This document shows, in pieces, positions 36,097 through 44,563 of a DNA stretch of 64,000 bases. Made by a program: the position numbers and the translations under genes. A model generated the notes under the pieces. The model ran no database searches and was not told where the DNA came from. It saw nothing but the letters and a program-made list of their open reading frames with translations. Source of the stretch: Leptotrichia buccalis C-1013-b (GTDB lineage: Bacteria > Fusobacteriota > Fusobacteriia > Fusobacteriales > Leptotrichiaceae). Every line of letters begins with the position of its first letter. Position 1 is the first letter of the stretch. Location: contig NC_013192.1 of the NCBI RefSeq assembly GCF_000023905.1, positions 1,612,001 to 1,676,000 of the forward strand, in the 5' to 3' direction.

Positions 36097-36786
36097 TTAA
36101 AATCCATTTTTTTGTAAAAATTCCATTGTTAAATTTGATTTTTTCTCTTTTTTATTTTGATTTTTTTCTTCATTTTCAAAATTGTTAAACTTTAATATTT
36201 TTTCAACATATTTTCCAAACAAATCTGTTTCAATATTTACAAAATCTCCAGTTTTCTTCATTCCGACTGTAATATTTTCAATCGTGTGAGGAATAAGTGA
36301 AACCGAGAAAATTCCAGCATTATCGTCTACATCAATTACTGTAAGGCTCGCTCCGTCAATCGTTACACGTCCTTTTTCAACAATATATTTCATATTATTT
36401 TTATAATTTTTATCCAGCTGAAATTCATACACTTTTGCAATCCCCTTATCTGTAATTGATACAATTTTAGCCTCACAGTCAACATCCCCCATTACAAGGT
36501 GTCCGCCTAAAAAAGTCATAAGTGTAAGTGACTTTTCAAGATTTACAATATCTCCAGCTTTAGCACGTTTTAAACCACTTCTTTCAATAGTTTCAAACAT
36601 TACATCAGCAGTAAAGTCATTTCCATTTAGTTTTGTAACAGTCAGGCACACTCCATTTACAGCGATACTATCCCCAATCTGTGCTTTTTCAGCGACTTTT
36701 TTCCCCCTTATTGTAATTTCGATACTTGCAGTTTTTTTTGCAATATCAATAATTTTTCCAGTTTCTTCAACTAAACCAGTAAACAT
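36097..36786 (-). CDS. ribE: Riboflavin synthase alpha chain (RibE) with extra C-terminal tail
   Basis: A 229-residue enzyme converting two lumazines to riboflavin. It opens MFTGLVEETGKI and has two lumazine-binding repeats, marked by IAVNGVCLTV and VTIDGASLTVI. The usual family end (FGKYVEKIL) is reached near residue 197; about 30 more residues follow, rich in Asn and Lys and ending MEFLQKNGF. That ending resembles the RibD end, because a 20-base sequence is duplicated at 36108-36127 and 37047-37066. The tail is thus probably an acquired extension. Confidence 0.94.
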   Translation of the reverse strand: MFTGLVEETGKIIDIAKKTASIEITIRGKKVAEKAQIGDSIAVNGVCLTVTKLNGNDFTADVMFETIERSGLKRAKAGDIVNLEKSLTLMTFLGGHLVMGDVDCEAKIVSITDKGIAKVYEFQLDKNYKNNMKYIVEKGRVTIDGASLTVIDVDDNAGIFSVSLIPHTIENITVGMKKTGDFVNIETDLFGKYVEKILKFNNFENEEKNQNKKEKKSNLTMEFLQKNGF

Positions 36787-36849
36787 AATTTTCTCCTGAT
36801 TTTTAATTTTTTATTCTAAATTATAGTAATTCTAGTTTAAAATAAATAG

Positions 36850-36999
36850 GGCGTGTCTGAAAACTCTCAAAATGATGAATTTTTAACAAATTTTTCCAAA
36901 ATCAAAAATAATAAACACTAATTTTATCGTGATTTGTATAATTTATAAAATCAAAAAAACATTAAAAATAACATAGATTTTGAGTTTTCAGACACAGCC
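36850..36999. mobile_element. MITE-like element, family 2, in the riboflavin operon
   Basis: The ends GGCGTGTCTGAAAACTC and, inverted, GGCTGTGTCTGAAAACTC form near-perfect terminal inverted repeats that continue into CAAAAT / AAAAT. A TAG triplet flanks both sides (36847-36849 and 37000-37002), compatible with a 3-base target duplication. The 150-base interior has no ORF. It sits between ribD and ribE, so the operon must be transcribed through it. Confidence 0.75.
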
Positions 37000-37035
37000 T
37001 AGTAGAAAGTTTAGATTATGTCTATAGTCAATCTA

Positions 37036-38151
37036 CTAACTATAACTTTTTTGTAAAAATTCCATTCCAACATTTTCTCCATAAATATTATATTTTACGT
37101 TTTTCAAAATGATGGATTCATCCATATTTTTCTTATCAAATCCAGCAATAAAAGATTTCCCTTCAGTATCGCCTAAGATTTTATTAGCAATAAAAATCTC
37201 CCCAGCATCAATAACATCTTCTTCAAATGCCTGTGAAATAAGTAATTGACCACCTTCCAGTAAAATTGAGTCAATTCCTAATGTTCCAATTTTTTCAAGA
37301 ATTTCTTTAAAGCTGAATTTTGTACCATTTAAAAATACAAATTTAACCTTGTTATTTTCAGAAAAATCTAACTGCTTTTCAGAATTTTTATTTTTTTCTG
37401 ATGTAACAATTATCGTCTTTTCATCAATATTTTCCTTAATAATATTATGAATTTTTTCAGTTTTTAAATGTGGATCAATAATGATTCTATATGGATTTAC
37501 ACCGTTTTCAATTCTCGCAGTAAGGCTTGGATTGTCAGCTAGGACAGTATTTATGCCAACCATTATTCCCATAAATTTATTTCGGTAAAATTGTACTTTT
37601 TCACGTGCTGCTTCGTTTGTAATCCATTTGGAATTGCCTGTTTTTGTAGCAATTTTTCCATCTAGAGTAATCGCACATTTTAAAAATAAATATGGCAATT
37701 TTGTCAGAATATATTTGAAAAACACTTGATTTAGTTTGTCGCATTCTTCTTTCAAAACATTTTCAGCAACTCCAATTCCAGCATTTTTCAATATTTGTAC
37801 ACCTTTTCCAGCCACTTTTGGGTTTGGATCAGATGAGCCAATGACACACCTTTTTAGTCCCAATTTTACAATTTTTTCTGCACAAGGCGGTGTTTTTCCA
37901 TAATGCGAGCAAGGTTCCAATGTAACATAAATCGTAGCATTTGATAAATCTTTAGAATTTTTTGAAGCTTCGTCCAAAGCGTAAACTTCGGCGTGAGGCC
38001 CTCCAAAATACTTGTGATAGCCAGTTCCAATAACTTTTCCAGCTTGAACGACAACAGCTCCAACCATTGGATTGGGATTAACTGCCCTAGCTCCTTTTTT
38101 TGCTAGTTCAATTGCCATTCTCATATATTTTTCATCAATGTTTTCTTTCAT
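37036..38151 (-). CDS. ribD: Diaminohydroxyphosphoribosylaminopyrimidine deaminase / reductase (RibD)
   Basis: A 371-residue bifunctional enzyme. The N-terminal zinc deaminase has HAEVYALDEAS and PCSHYGKTPPCAEK; the C-terminal reductase has KCAITLDGKIATKTGNSKWI and the NADPH-binding region LEGGQLLISQAF. It performs the second and third steps of riboflavin synthesis. It follows ribH in the operon by 86 bases. Its last residues (MEFLQKSYS) are encoded by a 20-base sequence duplicated at the end of ribE. Confidence 0.97.
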   Translation of the reverse strand: MKENIDEKYMRMAIELAKKGARAVNPNPMVGAVVVQAGKVIGTGYHKYFGGPHAEVYALDEASKNSKDLSNATIYVTLEPCSHYGKTPPCAEKIVKLGLKRCVIGSSDPNPKVAGKGVQILKNAGIGVAENVLKEECDKLNQVFFKYILTKLPYLFLKCAITLDGKIATKTGNSKWITNEAAREKVQFYRNKFMGIMVGINTVLADNPSLTARIENGVNPYRIIIDPHLKTEKIHNIIKENIDEKTIIVTSEKNKNSEKQLDFSENNKVKFVFLNGTKFSFKEILEKIGTLGIDSILLEGGQLLISQAFEEDVIDAGEIFIANKILGDTEGKSFIAGFDKKNMDESIILKNVKYNIYGENVGMEFLQKSYS

Positions 38152-38237
38152 TTTATTTTCCCTTTATATAATCCAAGACATCTTCCTTCTTTTTTCGTAA
38201 AATTCATCTCCACCTATAAATTAGGCATCTAAAATTC

Positions 38238-38702
38238 TTATCCAATTTCTTTTATTAAATTAATCATTTCGATTGCAGAAAATGCAGCATCTGCCCCTTT
38301 ATTTCCAGCTTTTGTTCCAGCTCTTTCAATAGTTTCTTCAATGTTGTTTGTAGTTAAAACTCCAAAAATTACAGGTAATTCACTTTGTAATGAAATTTGA
38401 GAAACTCCTTTTGAAACTTCTGCACAAACATAGTCAAAATGTGGAGTAGACCCTTTTATTACAGCTCCCAGAGTAATTATCGCATCATATTTTCCAGTAT
38501 TTGCTAATTTTTTTGTAATTAAAGGTATTTCAAATGCTCCCGGAACCCAGGCAATATCAATACTTTCTTCAGAAACATCATTTCTTTTCAATACATCCAA
38601 AGCTCCGCCAACTAATTTGGAAGTAATAAACTCGTTAAATCTTCCAGCCACAATCGCTATTCTTACATCTCTTCCATCAAATTTTCCTTCAAAAGTTCTC
38701 AT
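38238..38702 (-). CDS. ribH: 6,7-dimethyl-8-ribityllumazine synthase (RibH)
   Basis: A 154-residue lumazine synthase from the ATG at 38702. It carries [51 protein letters not shown] and [16 protein letters not shown], with the catalytic His within the last motifs' neighbourhood as in the family. It is the first gene after the FMN riboswitch. A TTG two codons upstream is an alternative start. Confidence 0.95.
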   Translation of the reverse strand: MRTFEGKFDGRDVRIAIVAGRFNEFITSKLVGGALDVLKRNDVSEESIDIAWVPGAFEIPLITKKLANTGKYDAIITLGAVIKGSTPHFDYVCAEVSKGVSQISLQSELPVIFGVLTTNNIEETIERAGTKAGNKGADAAFSAIEMINLIKEIG

Positions 38703-38837
38703 TTTCAAATCATCCTCTCGTTATCCATATTTTAATTCTCTTTAAAAACAAAAATCATAACTTATGAGTCTGGTTTCAAAGAGGTTTGACATACTAAATA
38801 AAAAAATAAAATTTAAAAACATTATTTGCTAATAAAA

Positions 38838-38876
38838 CAAAAAAGCCAAGAACGTTATAATTCAAGGCTTTTTTTG
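38838..38876 (-). terminator. Riboswitch-controlled terminator of the riboflavin operon
   Basis: AAAAAAGCC (38839-38847) pairs with GGCTTTTTT (38866-38874), with a T-run on the minus strand. It lies about 120 bases downstream of the FMN aptamer and before ribH, where an FMN-dependent terminator is expected. Confidence 0.75.
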
Positions 38877-38995
38877 ATATTTAAAAGGTAGATGATATAT
38901 AATTTAATTAATGCTGAATGTATCAAAATTATTCAAAATATTGCATATAAAATACAATAAAATTGAAAAATAATTTTAAACAGCCAACAATTTCA

Positions 38996-39123
38996 CTTCT
39001 ACCATCTAGACTATAACTATCGGTACTGGAATCACACCAGTTCATGTCGTTTTCATTTTAATTAAAATAAAAACAACTCGTGGACTTTACCACCGGTCGG
39101 GAATTTCGCCCTGCCCTGAAGTT
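38996..39123 (-). ncRNA. FMN riboswitch (RFN element)
   Basis: The minus strand shows the conserved RFN blocks in order: CTTCAGGGCAGGG, TTCCCGACCGGTGGT, AAGTCCACGAG, a variable A/T hairpin, GGTGTGATTCCAGTACCGA and a closing GTAGAAG. It lies upstream of ribH and a terminator-like hairpin, so FMN binding should stop transcription of ribH-D-E-BA. The surrounding gap (38703-39277) holds this element, the terminator and the promoter and nothing else that I can see. Confidence 0.96.
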
Positions 39124-39143
39124 TTAAATTTATTTCTAAATTA

Positions 39144-39172
39144 ATAATATCACTTTTTTAATTTAATTACAA
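39144..39172 (-). promoter_or_regulatory. Promoter of the riboflavin operon
   Basis: Minus-strand TTGTAA (39172-39167), a 17-base spacer and TATTAT (39149-39144), about 20 bases upstream of the aptamer's 5' end. Confidence 0.7.
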
Positions 39173-39277
39173 GAGTTTTTTTAAAGAAACAAGATAAACA
39201 CATAAATATTTTAAAATATTTTTTAAATTTGTCACAATATATTACATAATCTATGTATACCTTTTATCGTATTCTTT

Positions 39278-39979
39278 TCATTCGTTTGTGTGTAAAAGCC
39301 ATACAAATCCTTTTCCTATCCGTATGTCAGAATCTTTAAAATGATTTCCTTCATTCCAATCTAAAATGCAGTTTTTAACATTTTCAGAATTTTCTAAAAT
39401 TTCAATATATTCTCTTATATTATCTCCTATTTTCGATAAAGTCTGATGTTTAGTCTTCTCTTCTAAATCTCCAAGACTTAAATAAATATTATTTACTAAA
39501 GGTTTACTGTCCTTTACAAAATCCATCCAGTTTTTATACCAAACTGATGGTGAAACTCCAGCTGTTCCAGCAAAAATATTTACCTTATAACCACTCCACA
39601 GCGAAAATAACCCAGCAAGAGAATATCCACCTAAAACATATTTCACATTCTTATCTTGAATATTTATAAATTCTGCCAAACTTGGAATCAATTTTTCTTT
39701 TATAAACTTCAACGTTTTATCGGCTCCATTTCCAAAGTTCCCTTTTCCACGAAGAAGTGGCATTTCCCATGGAGTCAGTTCGCTGTTCCAGTCGTTTATT
39801 TTAAATGCAATAAGGCTAAAATTTTTATTTGTATTTTCAGAAATATATTTAACTTCATTATCTAGAACTTTGATATCATTTTCGTCTACAGGCTGTATCA
39901 AAACGTAGTCAATTTTTTCATTTTCTTTTATATACAAAATACACTCTTTATTTTCTATTCTTAAATTTAATTTTTTCAT
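39278..39979 (-). CDS. Alpha/beta-hydrolase fold esterase-like protein
   Basis: A 233-residue protein with the nucleophile elbow GGYSLAGLFSLW (Ser near residue 120), a later SLGDLEEKT acidic loop and a GNHFKDSD histidine near the end. This Ser-Asp/Glu-His layout resembles the esterase-D/enterochelin-esterase group, with no signal peptide, so it is cytoplasmic. The substrate is unknown. It is monocistronic with AAGGAG before the ATG and a likely promoter with TATAAT at 40038-40033. Confidence 0.75.
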   Translation of the reverse strand: MKKLNLRIENKECILYIKENEKIDYVLIQPVDENDIKVLDNEVKYISENTNKNFSLIAFKINDWNSELTPWEMPLLRGKGNFGNGADKTLKFIKEKLIPSLAEFINIQDKNVKYVLGGYSLAGLFSLWSGYKVNIFAGTAGVSPSVWYKNWMDFVKDSKPLVNNIYLSLGDLEEKTKHQTLSKIGDNIREYIEILENSENVKNCILDWNEGNHFKDSDIRIGKGFVWLLHTNE

Positions 39980-40331
39980 AGTAGCTCCTTTTTAATATTT
40001 TTATTTCAAATAAATTTTGATTAATATACTTAATTATAGCATATATTTAAGAAATTTTATTCAAATTTCTCTGTGATATTATTATAGTTTTTTCTTTAAT
40101 TATATATATTTAATTTTTTTTGAAATTGTAGTAAAATAAATTATACAGCAAAAACTTTATTTTATGACTTTAAATTTATTATCCAAGAAAAAAATGATAA
40201 ATTACAAAACACAAAGAAATTAAAAAAGAGCAATTTTCCCTTTTTACGCTTAAATAAACACGTGATACGATAATAGAACGATAAAAAATTATGAGTATCA
40301 GATACAAAATATTAAGATGGAGGTTAATTTT
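39980..40331. other. Divergent intergenic region
   Basis: About 350 bases of AT-rich sequence. It holds a minus-strand -10-like TATAAT (40038-40033) for the esterase-like gene and a plus-strand TTGAAA/TATACA pair (40120-40125, 40142-40147; 16-base spacer) that may serve the next gene with a long leader. Nothing else is seen. Confidence 0.45.
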
Positions 40332-41087
40332 ATGAATGGTGAAATAGCACAAATATGTAATATTGTACTGGGTACTAAAAGTGCTTTAAAAAAAAGAAGC
40401 AGAATTAGATATAAACCTATATATTATGAAAAAAAAGCTACATTCATATTTTTTAATAACAAAAAATATAAGGCTAAAAGTGTTGAGGAATGGTTTGATT
40501 ATTGTATTGATAGAGGATTACAAAATATTAAGTTCTTAATTCCTCTACCTATAAAAGATAGTAATTTTCTTAATTTTACTAATATAAGTCAAGCTAGTAT
40601 AGTCTGCTTTTTTGACAATAAATTAGTTACTTATTTTACTCCAAAATGGGAAGATTACAATAATGAATGGTACATTATTTACACAGAACATGAATGGGAA
40701 CCTCCTCTAAAAGCAAAACCTAAATTTTATGATAATACAGAAGATTTTAAAGATGTATTGAATAGAATAGCAATTTTAGCTGATAAAATTGATTTTCAAA
40801 ATTTTGGAAATATCTTTAGAAAAGCTATTAGTATTTTAAATGGCGAAGAGATTGAAAATATACAAAAAACTTTTTATGGAATATATTTTTCTGAATTACC
40901 CAAAATTAATAAACTCCTTTTTTATGCCTCAGATATTTCTGACGTTTTTGGCGGAATGGGTTCCTGGAATGACAGTCCTCCTTATTATGCACACGAAAAG
41001 GGGCTTGAAAGTAAATATGACAGTCTTACGGAAGAACTTTTGACACAAATTAGGCTTGCTCTTTTATATTCTGTAAATGAATGGTAA
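40332..41087 (+). CDS. Hypothetical protein, 251 aa, immunity-protein-like
   Basis: I do not recognise this family with confidence. The ATG at 40332 follows GGAGG by 8 bases. The protein is soluble, aromatic-rich (SVEEWFDYCIDRGLQ; EWEPPLKAKPKFYDN) and ends with FGGMGSWNDSPPYYAHEKG and LLTQIRLALLYSVNEW, a pattern reminiscent of small immunity proteins of contact-dependent toxin systems. No toxin stands next to it, so this is weak. Its base composition is more AT-rich than the amidohydrolase downstream. An orphan immunity gene or a gene acquired alone are possible readings. Confidence 0.7.
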   Translation: MNGEIAQICNIVLGTKSALKKRSRIRYKPIYYEKKATFIFFNNKKYKAKSVEEWFDYCIDRGLQNIKFLIPLPIKDSNFLNFTNISQASIVCFFDNKLVTYFTPKWEDYNNEWYIIYTEHEWEPPLKAKPKFYDNTEDFKDVLNRIAILADKIDFQNFGNIFRKAISILNGEEIENIQKTFYGIYFSELPKINKLLFYASDISDVFGGMGSWNDSPPYYAHEKGLESKYDSLTEELLTQIRLALLYSVNEW

Positions 41088-41262
41088 AATTACAATAAAA
41101 AGTTTATGGTATAAATGTGATGCCGTAATTAATATTGCGATTTATGTAATTACGTTACAATTTAAAATATTATCATTTATTTTTCAAAAATTTACAAAGG
41201 TAGTATTTTTTGGTATAATAAAATTATAAAAAAACAGAGTTTTAGAAAGAGATGAGGGAAAA

Positions 41263-42477
41263 ATGGAATTGCTTAAAATTAACGAGTTTATAAATGAAAA
41301 TGTTGATAAAATTTATGATGAAATGGTAAAAATTAGACGAACTATTCACGAAAATCCTGAACTTGGGGATGAAGAAATTGAAACGAGTAAATTAATAAAG
41401 AAATTTTTGACGGAAAATGGGATTGAATTTTTTGAAATTATAAATACTGGAGTGGTTGCAACAATCTATAATGATAAGGAAAATATGAAAAATAAGACAG
41501 TCGCGACTCGTGCGGATATTGACGCATTGCCAATTTTGGAAGAAAATGAAGTTGAATATAAGTCAAAAAATATTGGGAAAATGCACGCTTGCGGACACGA
41601 TGCACATACAACTATTCAACTTGGAGTAGCAAAAATTTTGGCAGATAACAAGGATAAATGGCATGGAACTGTGAGATTTTTCTTTCAGCCAGCGGAAGAA
41701 ACAACTGGCGGTGCTGATAGAATAATAAAAAATGGAGCATTAAAATTTGAAAATGATGAAAATCGAAAAATAGACGCCTTTTTTGCATTACACATGGCTC
41801 CAGAAATAAAGCTTGGGAAAATTGGGATAAAATATGGAAAGGCACATGCTTCATCAGCAAGAATACACCTTACAATAAACGGATTTTCTGCCCACGCCGC
41901 ATTGCCACACAAAGGAGTTGATGCAATTTTAATCGGAGCAAAAGTTATGGAATACTTGCAGTCAATAGTTAGTAGAAGAATTGATCCAAGAGAAGAATCC
42001 GTAATTACAATCGGAGCATTCAATGGAGGCTTTACTGATAACGTAGTATGCGATAAAGTGGAAATGAAAGGAACTGCAAGAACAATGTCCGAAGAAACAA
42101 GAACATTTATAATCGAAACACTTGAAAAAGACCTCCCTAAATTTGTAGAATCACTAGGCGGAACAGTAAATGTTGATATTAAGCGTGGCTATGCTCCTGT
42201 AATTAACAACGAAGAAATGACAAAAAAAGTAGAAAATAATATTGTTGATTTATACGGAGAAAATGCTTTGGAATTAATAAAACAGCCTAGAATGGATGTG
42301 GAAGATGTAAGTTATTTCTTAAACGAAATTCCTGGATGTTTTTTCAGACTGGGAACAAGAGTGGAAGAAAAAGGCTTAATTTACGATTTGCACCATCCAA
42401 AATTTAATATTGATGAGGAAAGTTTAAAAATCGGAATGGGATTACAATTGAAAAATATTTTAGAATATTTGAAATAA
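41263..42477 (+). CDS. M20-family amidohydrolase
   Basis: A 404-residue metal-dependent amidohydrolase of the M20D group (hippurate/N-acyl-amino-acid hydrolases). It has RRTIHENPELGDEE, ATRADIDALPILE, KMHACGHDAHTTIQLG with metal ligands, FFQPAEETTGGADRI and FRLGTR at the C-terminus; the central dimerisation domain includes ARIHLTINGFSAHAALPHKG. It would release an amino acid from an N-acyl conjugate or similar. GAGGGAAAA precedes the ATG. It is monocistronic. Confidence 0.93.
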   Translation: MELLKINEFINENVDKIYDEMVKIRRTIHENPELGDEEIETSKLIKKFLTENGIEFFEIINTGVVATIYNDKENMKNKTVATRADIDALPILEENEVEYKSKNIGKMHACGHDAHTTIQLGVAKILADNKDKWHGTVRFFFQPAEETTGGADRIIKNGALKFENDENRKIDAFFALHMAPEIKLGKIGIKYGKAHASSARIHLTINGFSAHAALPHKGVDAILIGAKVMEYLQSIVSRRIDPREESVITIGAFNGGFTDNVVCDKVEMKGTARTMSEETRTFIIETLEKDLPKFVESLGGTVNVDIKRGYAPVINNEEMTKKVENNIVDLYGENALELIKQPRMDVEDVSYFLNEIPGCFFRLGTRVEEKGLIYDLHHPKFNIDEESLKIGMGLQLKNILEYLK

Positions 42478-43062
42478 AAGTTTTTTTATTATAAATTTAT
42501 TGATTAATACTAAACCCCATTTAAAAATGAGAATAAATTTTTATAATAGAATTATTCAATAGCTAATTTATAATCATTCAACTTTTTTATTTTTTATATT
42601 CGTAGGATTGCTCATTGCCGCAAATCCTACAACCTATGGCTAGTCTACGACATTTTTCTGAACTGACAAAAAACTCGCTATGCTCAAACAGTTTTGCCAG
42701 CACAGAAAAATGCTCCGACGGATTAGTTCATACTAAACTCTGTTTAAAAAATAAAAATTATATCTTAAATTACTTGAAAATATTAGGTTTATATCCTTTA
42801 TTAGAAAAATTTGTAATAAATTCGTTATTTAAATGGGGTTTAGTATAAAACTTTATTTTTCCTATTTATATTTTTAAATTTTGCTTGATTTTATTTTAAT
42901 TAAACCAGCGGTTGTAATTAAATTAAAAATACTTAAACGAGCCAAGATTGTAAAAAGGATAGAAATTATTTCCCTTTATTCTAAAAAAACAAAAAAAATA
43001 GCATAATTTATAATAAAAATTATTAATGATAATACTTAAAGAAAATTAAAAAAAGGAATGAT
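42478..43062. other. Intergenic region filled mainly by a MITE-like element
   Basis: About 585 bases without a credible gene. 42507-42846 is a MITE-like element with an internal, more GC-rich palindromic insert. 42847-43062 is plain AT-rich sequence upstream of the methyltransferase gene with a weak AAAGGAATG site at its end. Confidence 0.6.
42507..42846. mobile_element. MITE-like element, family 1, long copy with insert
   Basis: The terminal inverted repeats are a perfect 19 bases: ATACTAAACCCCATTTAAA (42507-42525) and its complement (42828-42846). The outer 80 and 70 bases match the inverted halves of the 143-base element at 20972-21114. The middle (about 42595-42770) is absent from that copy and contains GTAGGATT/AATCCTAC (42602-42630) and CATTTTTCTG/CAGAAAAATG (42651-42712) hairpins. 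No transposase is encoded. Confidence 0.8.
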
Positions 43063-44487
43063 ATGAATAAAATAAAAAATAATTATGAAGTTGGGCAAAA
43101 ACTGGAAATTGAAATAGAAAAAATAGTGTTTGGTGGAGAAGGACTTGGAAGAGTTGATGGATTTGCAGTATTTGTACCGATGAGTGTGCCAGGAGATAAA
43201 TTGGAAGTGAAAATTATTTCGGTGAAAAAGTCGTATGCAAGAGGGCTTATAACTAGGATAATTGAACCATCAAAGGACAGGATTGAGGATTTGTCCAAAA
43301 TTAGTTTTGAGGATTTTGATGGCTGTGATTTTGGAATGCTTAAATATGAGAAACAGCTTGAATATAAGGATAAGATGCTTGAAGAAGTGTTGACAAAGAT
43401 TGCTGAAATTGATTTGAAAAAGGTAAAAATTAGCAAAATTATTGGAAGTGATAAAAAAATTAATTATAGAAACAAGACGGCTGAGCCATTTTTCAAAAAG
43501 AATGGGATTATTCAGACGGGATTTTATTCAAGAAAGTCCCACAATGTGTTTTCAGCTAAAGAAAGTCTTCTAAAGTCAGAAATTGCCAAAATAATTATTG
43601 ATAAATTTTTGCAGAAAGTAAATAGTTTTGCAGGTACAAAAAAGGAATTTAAAGTTTTTAACGAAGTGAATAATACTGGATTTTTGAAGCAGATAATGAT
43701 TAGAAATAATGAAAAAGATGAAGTTATGATAGTTGTTGTCGTAAATAAAAATTCGCAGTATAATCAGCTTTCAAAAGTACTTGAAGAAATGTATGATGAA
43801 AATGACTGCATAAAATCAATCTATATTTCTGTAAAAACTGAACAGAATAATGTAATTTTAGGTAAAAATGTCCATTTATTTGGAAGCCAGTATTTGGAAG
43901 AGGAAATGGAAGGATTAAAATTCAAGATTTATCCAAATTCATTTTTCCAAATTAATAAAAAACAGGCACTGAAACTTTACGATGCTGCAATAAACTTTTT
44001 GAATGAAGAAAATAAAAATATTGATAAAATCTATGAAAAAACAGTAATTGACGCATTTTCAGGGACTGGAACAATTGCGATGATGCTTTCAAAAAACATA
44101 AAAAAGGTTATCGGAATTGAAAGTATCGAAAGTTCAACACTTGCTGCAAAACTGACTTCTTATGAAAACTCCATTCAAAATGTAGAATTTGTAAATGGAA
44201 AAGTTGAGAAGGAACTCCCAAAAATTTTGAAGAGAGAAGATGTCGGAGCAATAGTTTTTGACCCGCCAAGACGAGGAATCGAAGAGTCAGCATTAAAGAG
44301 TGTTGTAAAGAACAAAATTGAAAAAATTGTCTATATTTCTTGCAATCCTGCCACTTTTGCACGAGATGTGAAGATTTTGGCTGAAAATGGATATGTACTA
44401 AGGAAAGTTGCTCCTGTGGATATGTTCCCGCAGACTGGGCATATTGAAGTAGTGGGGATGATACAAAGAATCACACCCCTTAAGTAG
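43063..44487 (+). CDS. TrmA/RlmD-family RNA (uracil-5-)-methyltransferase
   Basis: A 474-residue SAM-dependent methyltransferase that makes 5-methyluridine in rRNA or tRNA. It has an N-terminal TRAM domain (EKIVFGGEGLGRVDGFAVFV), and a C-terminal Rossmann fold with DAFSGTGTIAMMLS, FDPPRRGIEESAL, and YISCNPATFARDVKIL holding the nucleophilic cysteine. The TRAM domain and length match RlmCD/RumA-type 23S rRNA enzymes. Exact position modified is not readable. It is separated from mcrB by 76 bases. Confidence 0.94.
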   Translation: MNKIKNNYEVGQKLEIEIEKIVFGGEGLGRVDGFAVFVPMSVPGDKLEVKIISVKKSYARGLITRIIEPSKDRIEDLSKISFEDFDGCDFGMLKYEKQLEYKDKMLEEVLTKIAEIDLKKVKISKIIGSDKKINYRNKTAEPFFKKNGIIQTGFYSRKSHNVFSAKESLLKSEIAKIIIDKFLQKVNSFAGTKKEFKVFNEVNNTGFLKQIMIRNNEKDEVMIVVVVNKNSQYNQLSKVLEEMYDENDCIKSIYISVKTEQNNVILGKNVHLFGSQYLEEEMEGLKFKIYPNSFFQINKKQALKLYDAAINFLNEENKNIDKIYEKTVIDAFSGTGTIAMMLSKNIKKVIGIESIESSTLAAKLTSYENSIQNVEFVNGKVEKELPKILKREDVGAIVFDPPRRGIEESALKSVVKNKIEKIVYISCNPATFARDVKILAENGYVLRKVAPVDMFPQTGHIEVVGMIQRITPLK

Positions 44488-44563
44488 ATATAGAATTGTA
44501 ATTTTAATAGATTTTAAATTACAATGTAAGATAAGCTATAATAACAATAAGGAGAAAAATTAA

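Noticed and set aside
42615-42848. 77-codon ORF inside the long MITE-like element
   Set aside because: It runs through the palindromic insert and into the right inverted repeat, resembles no transposase and has no ribosome-binding site.
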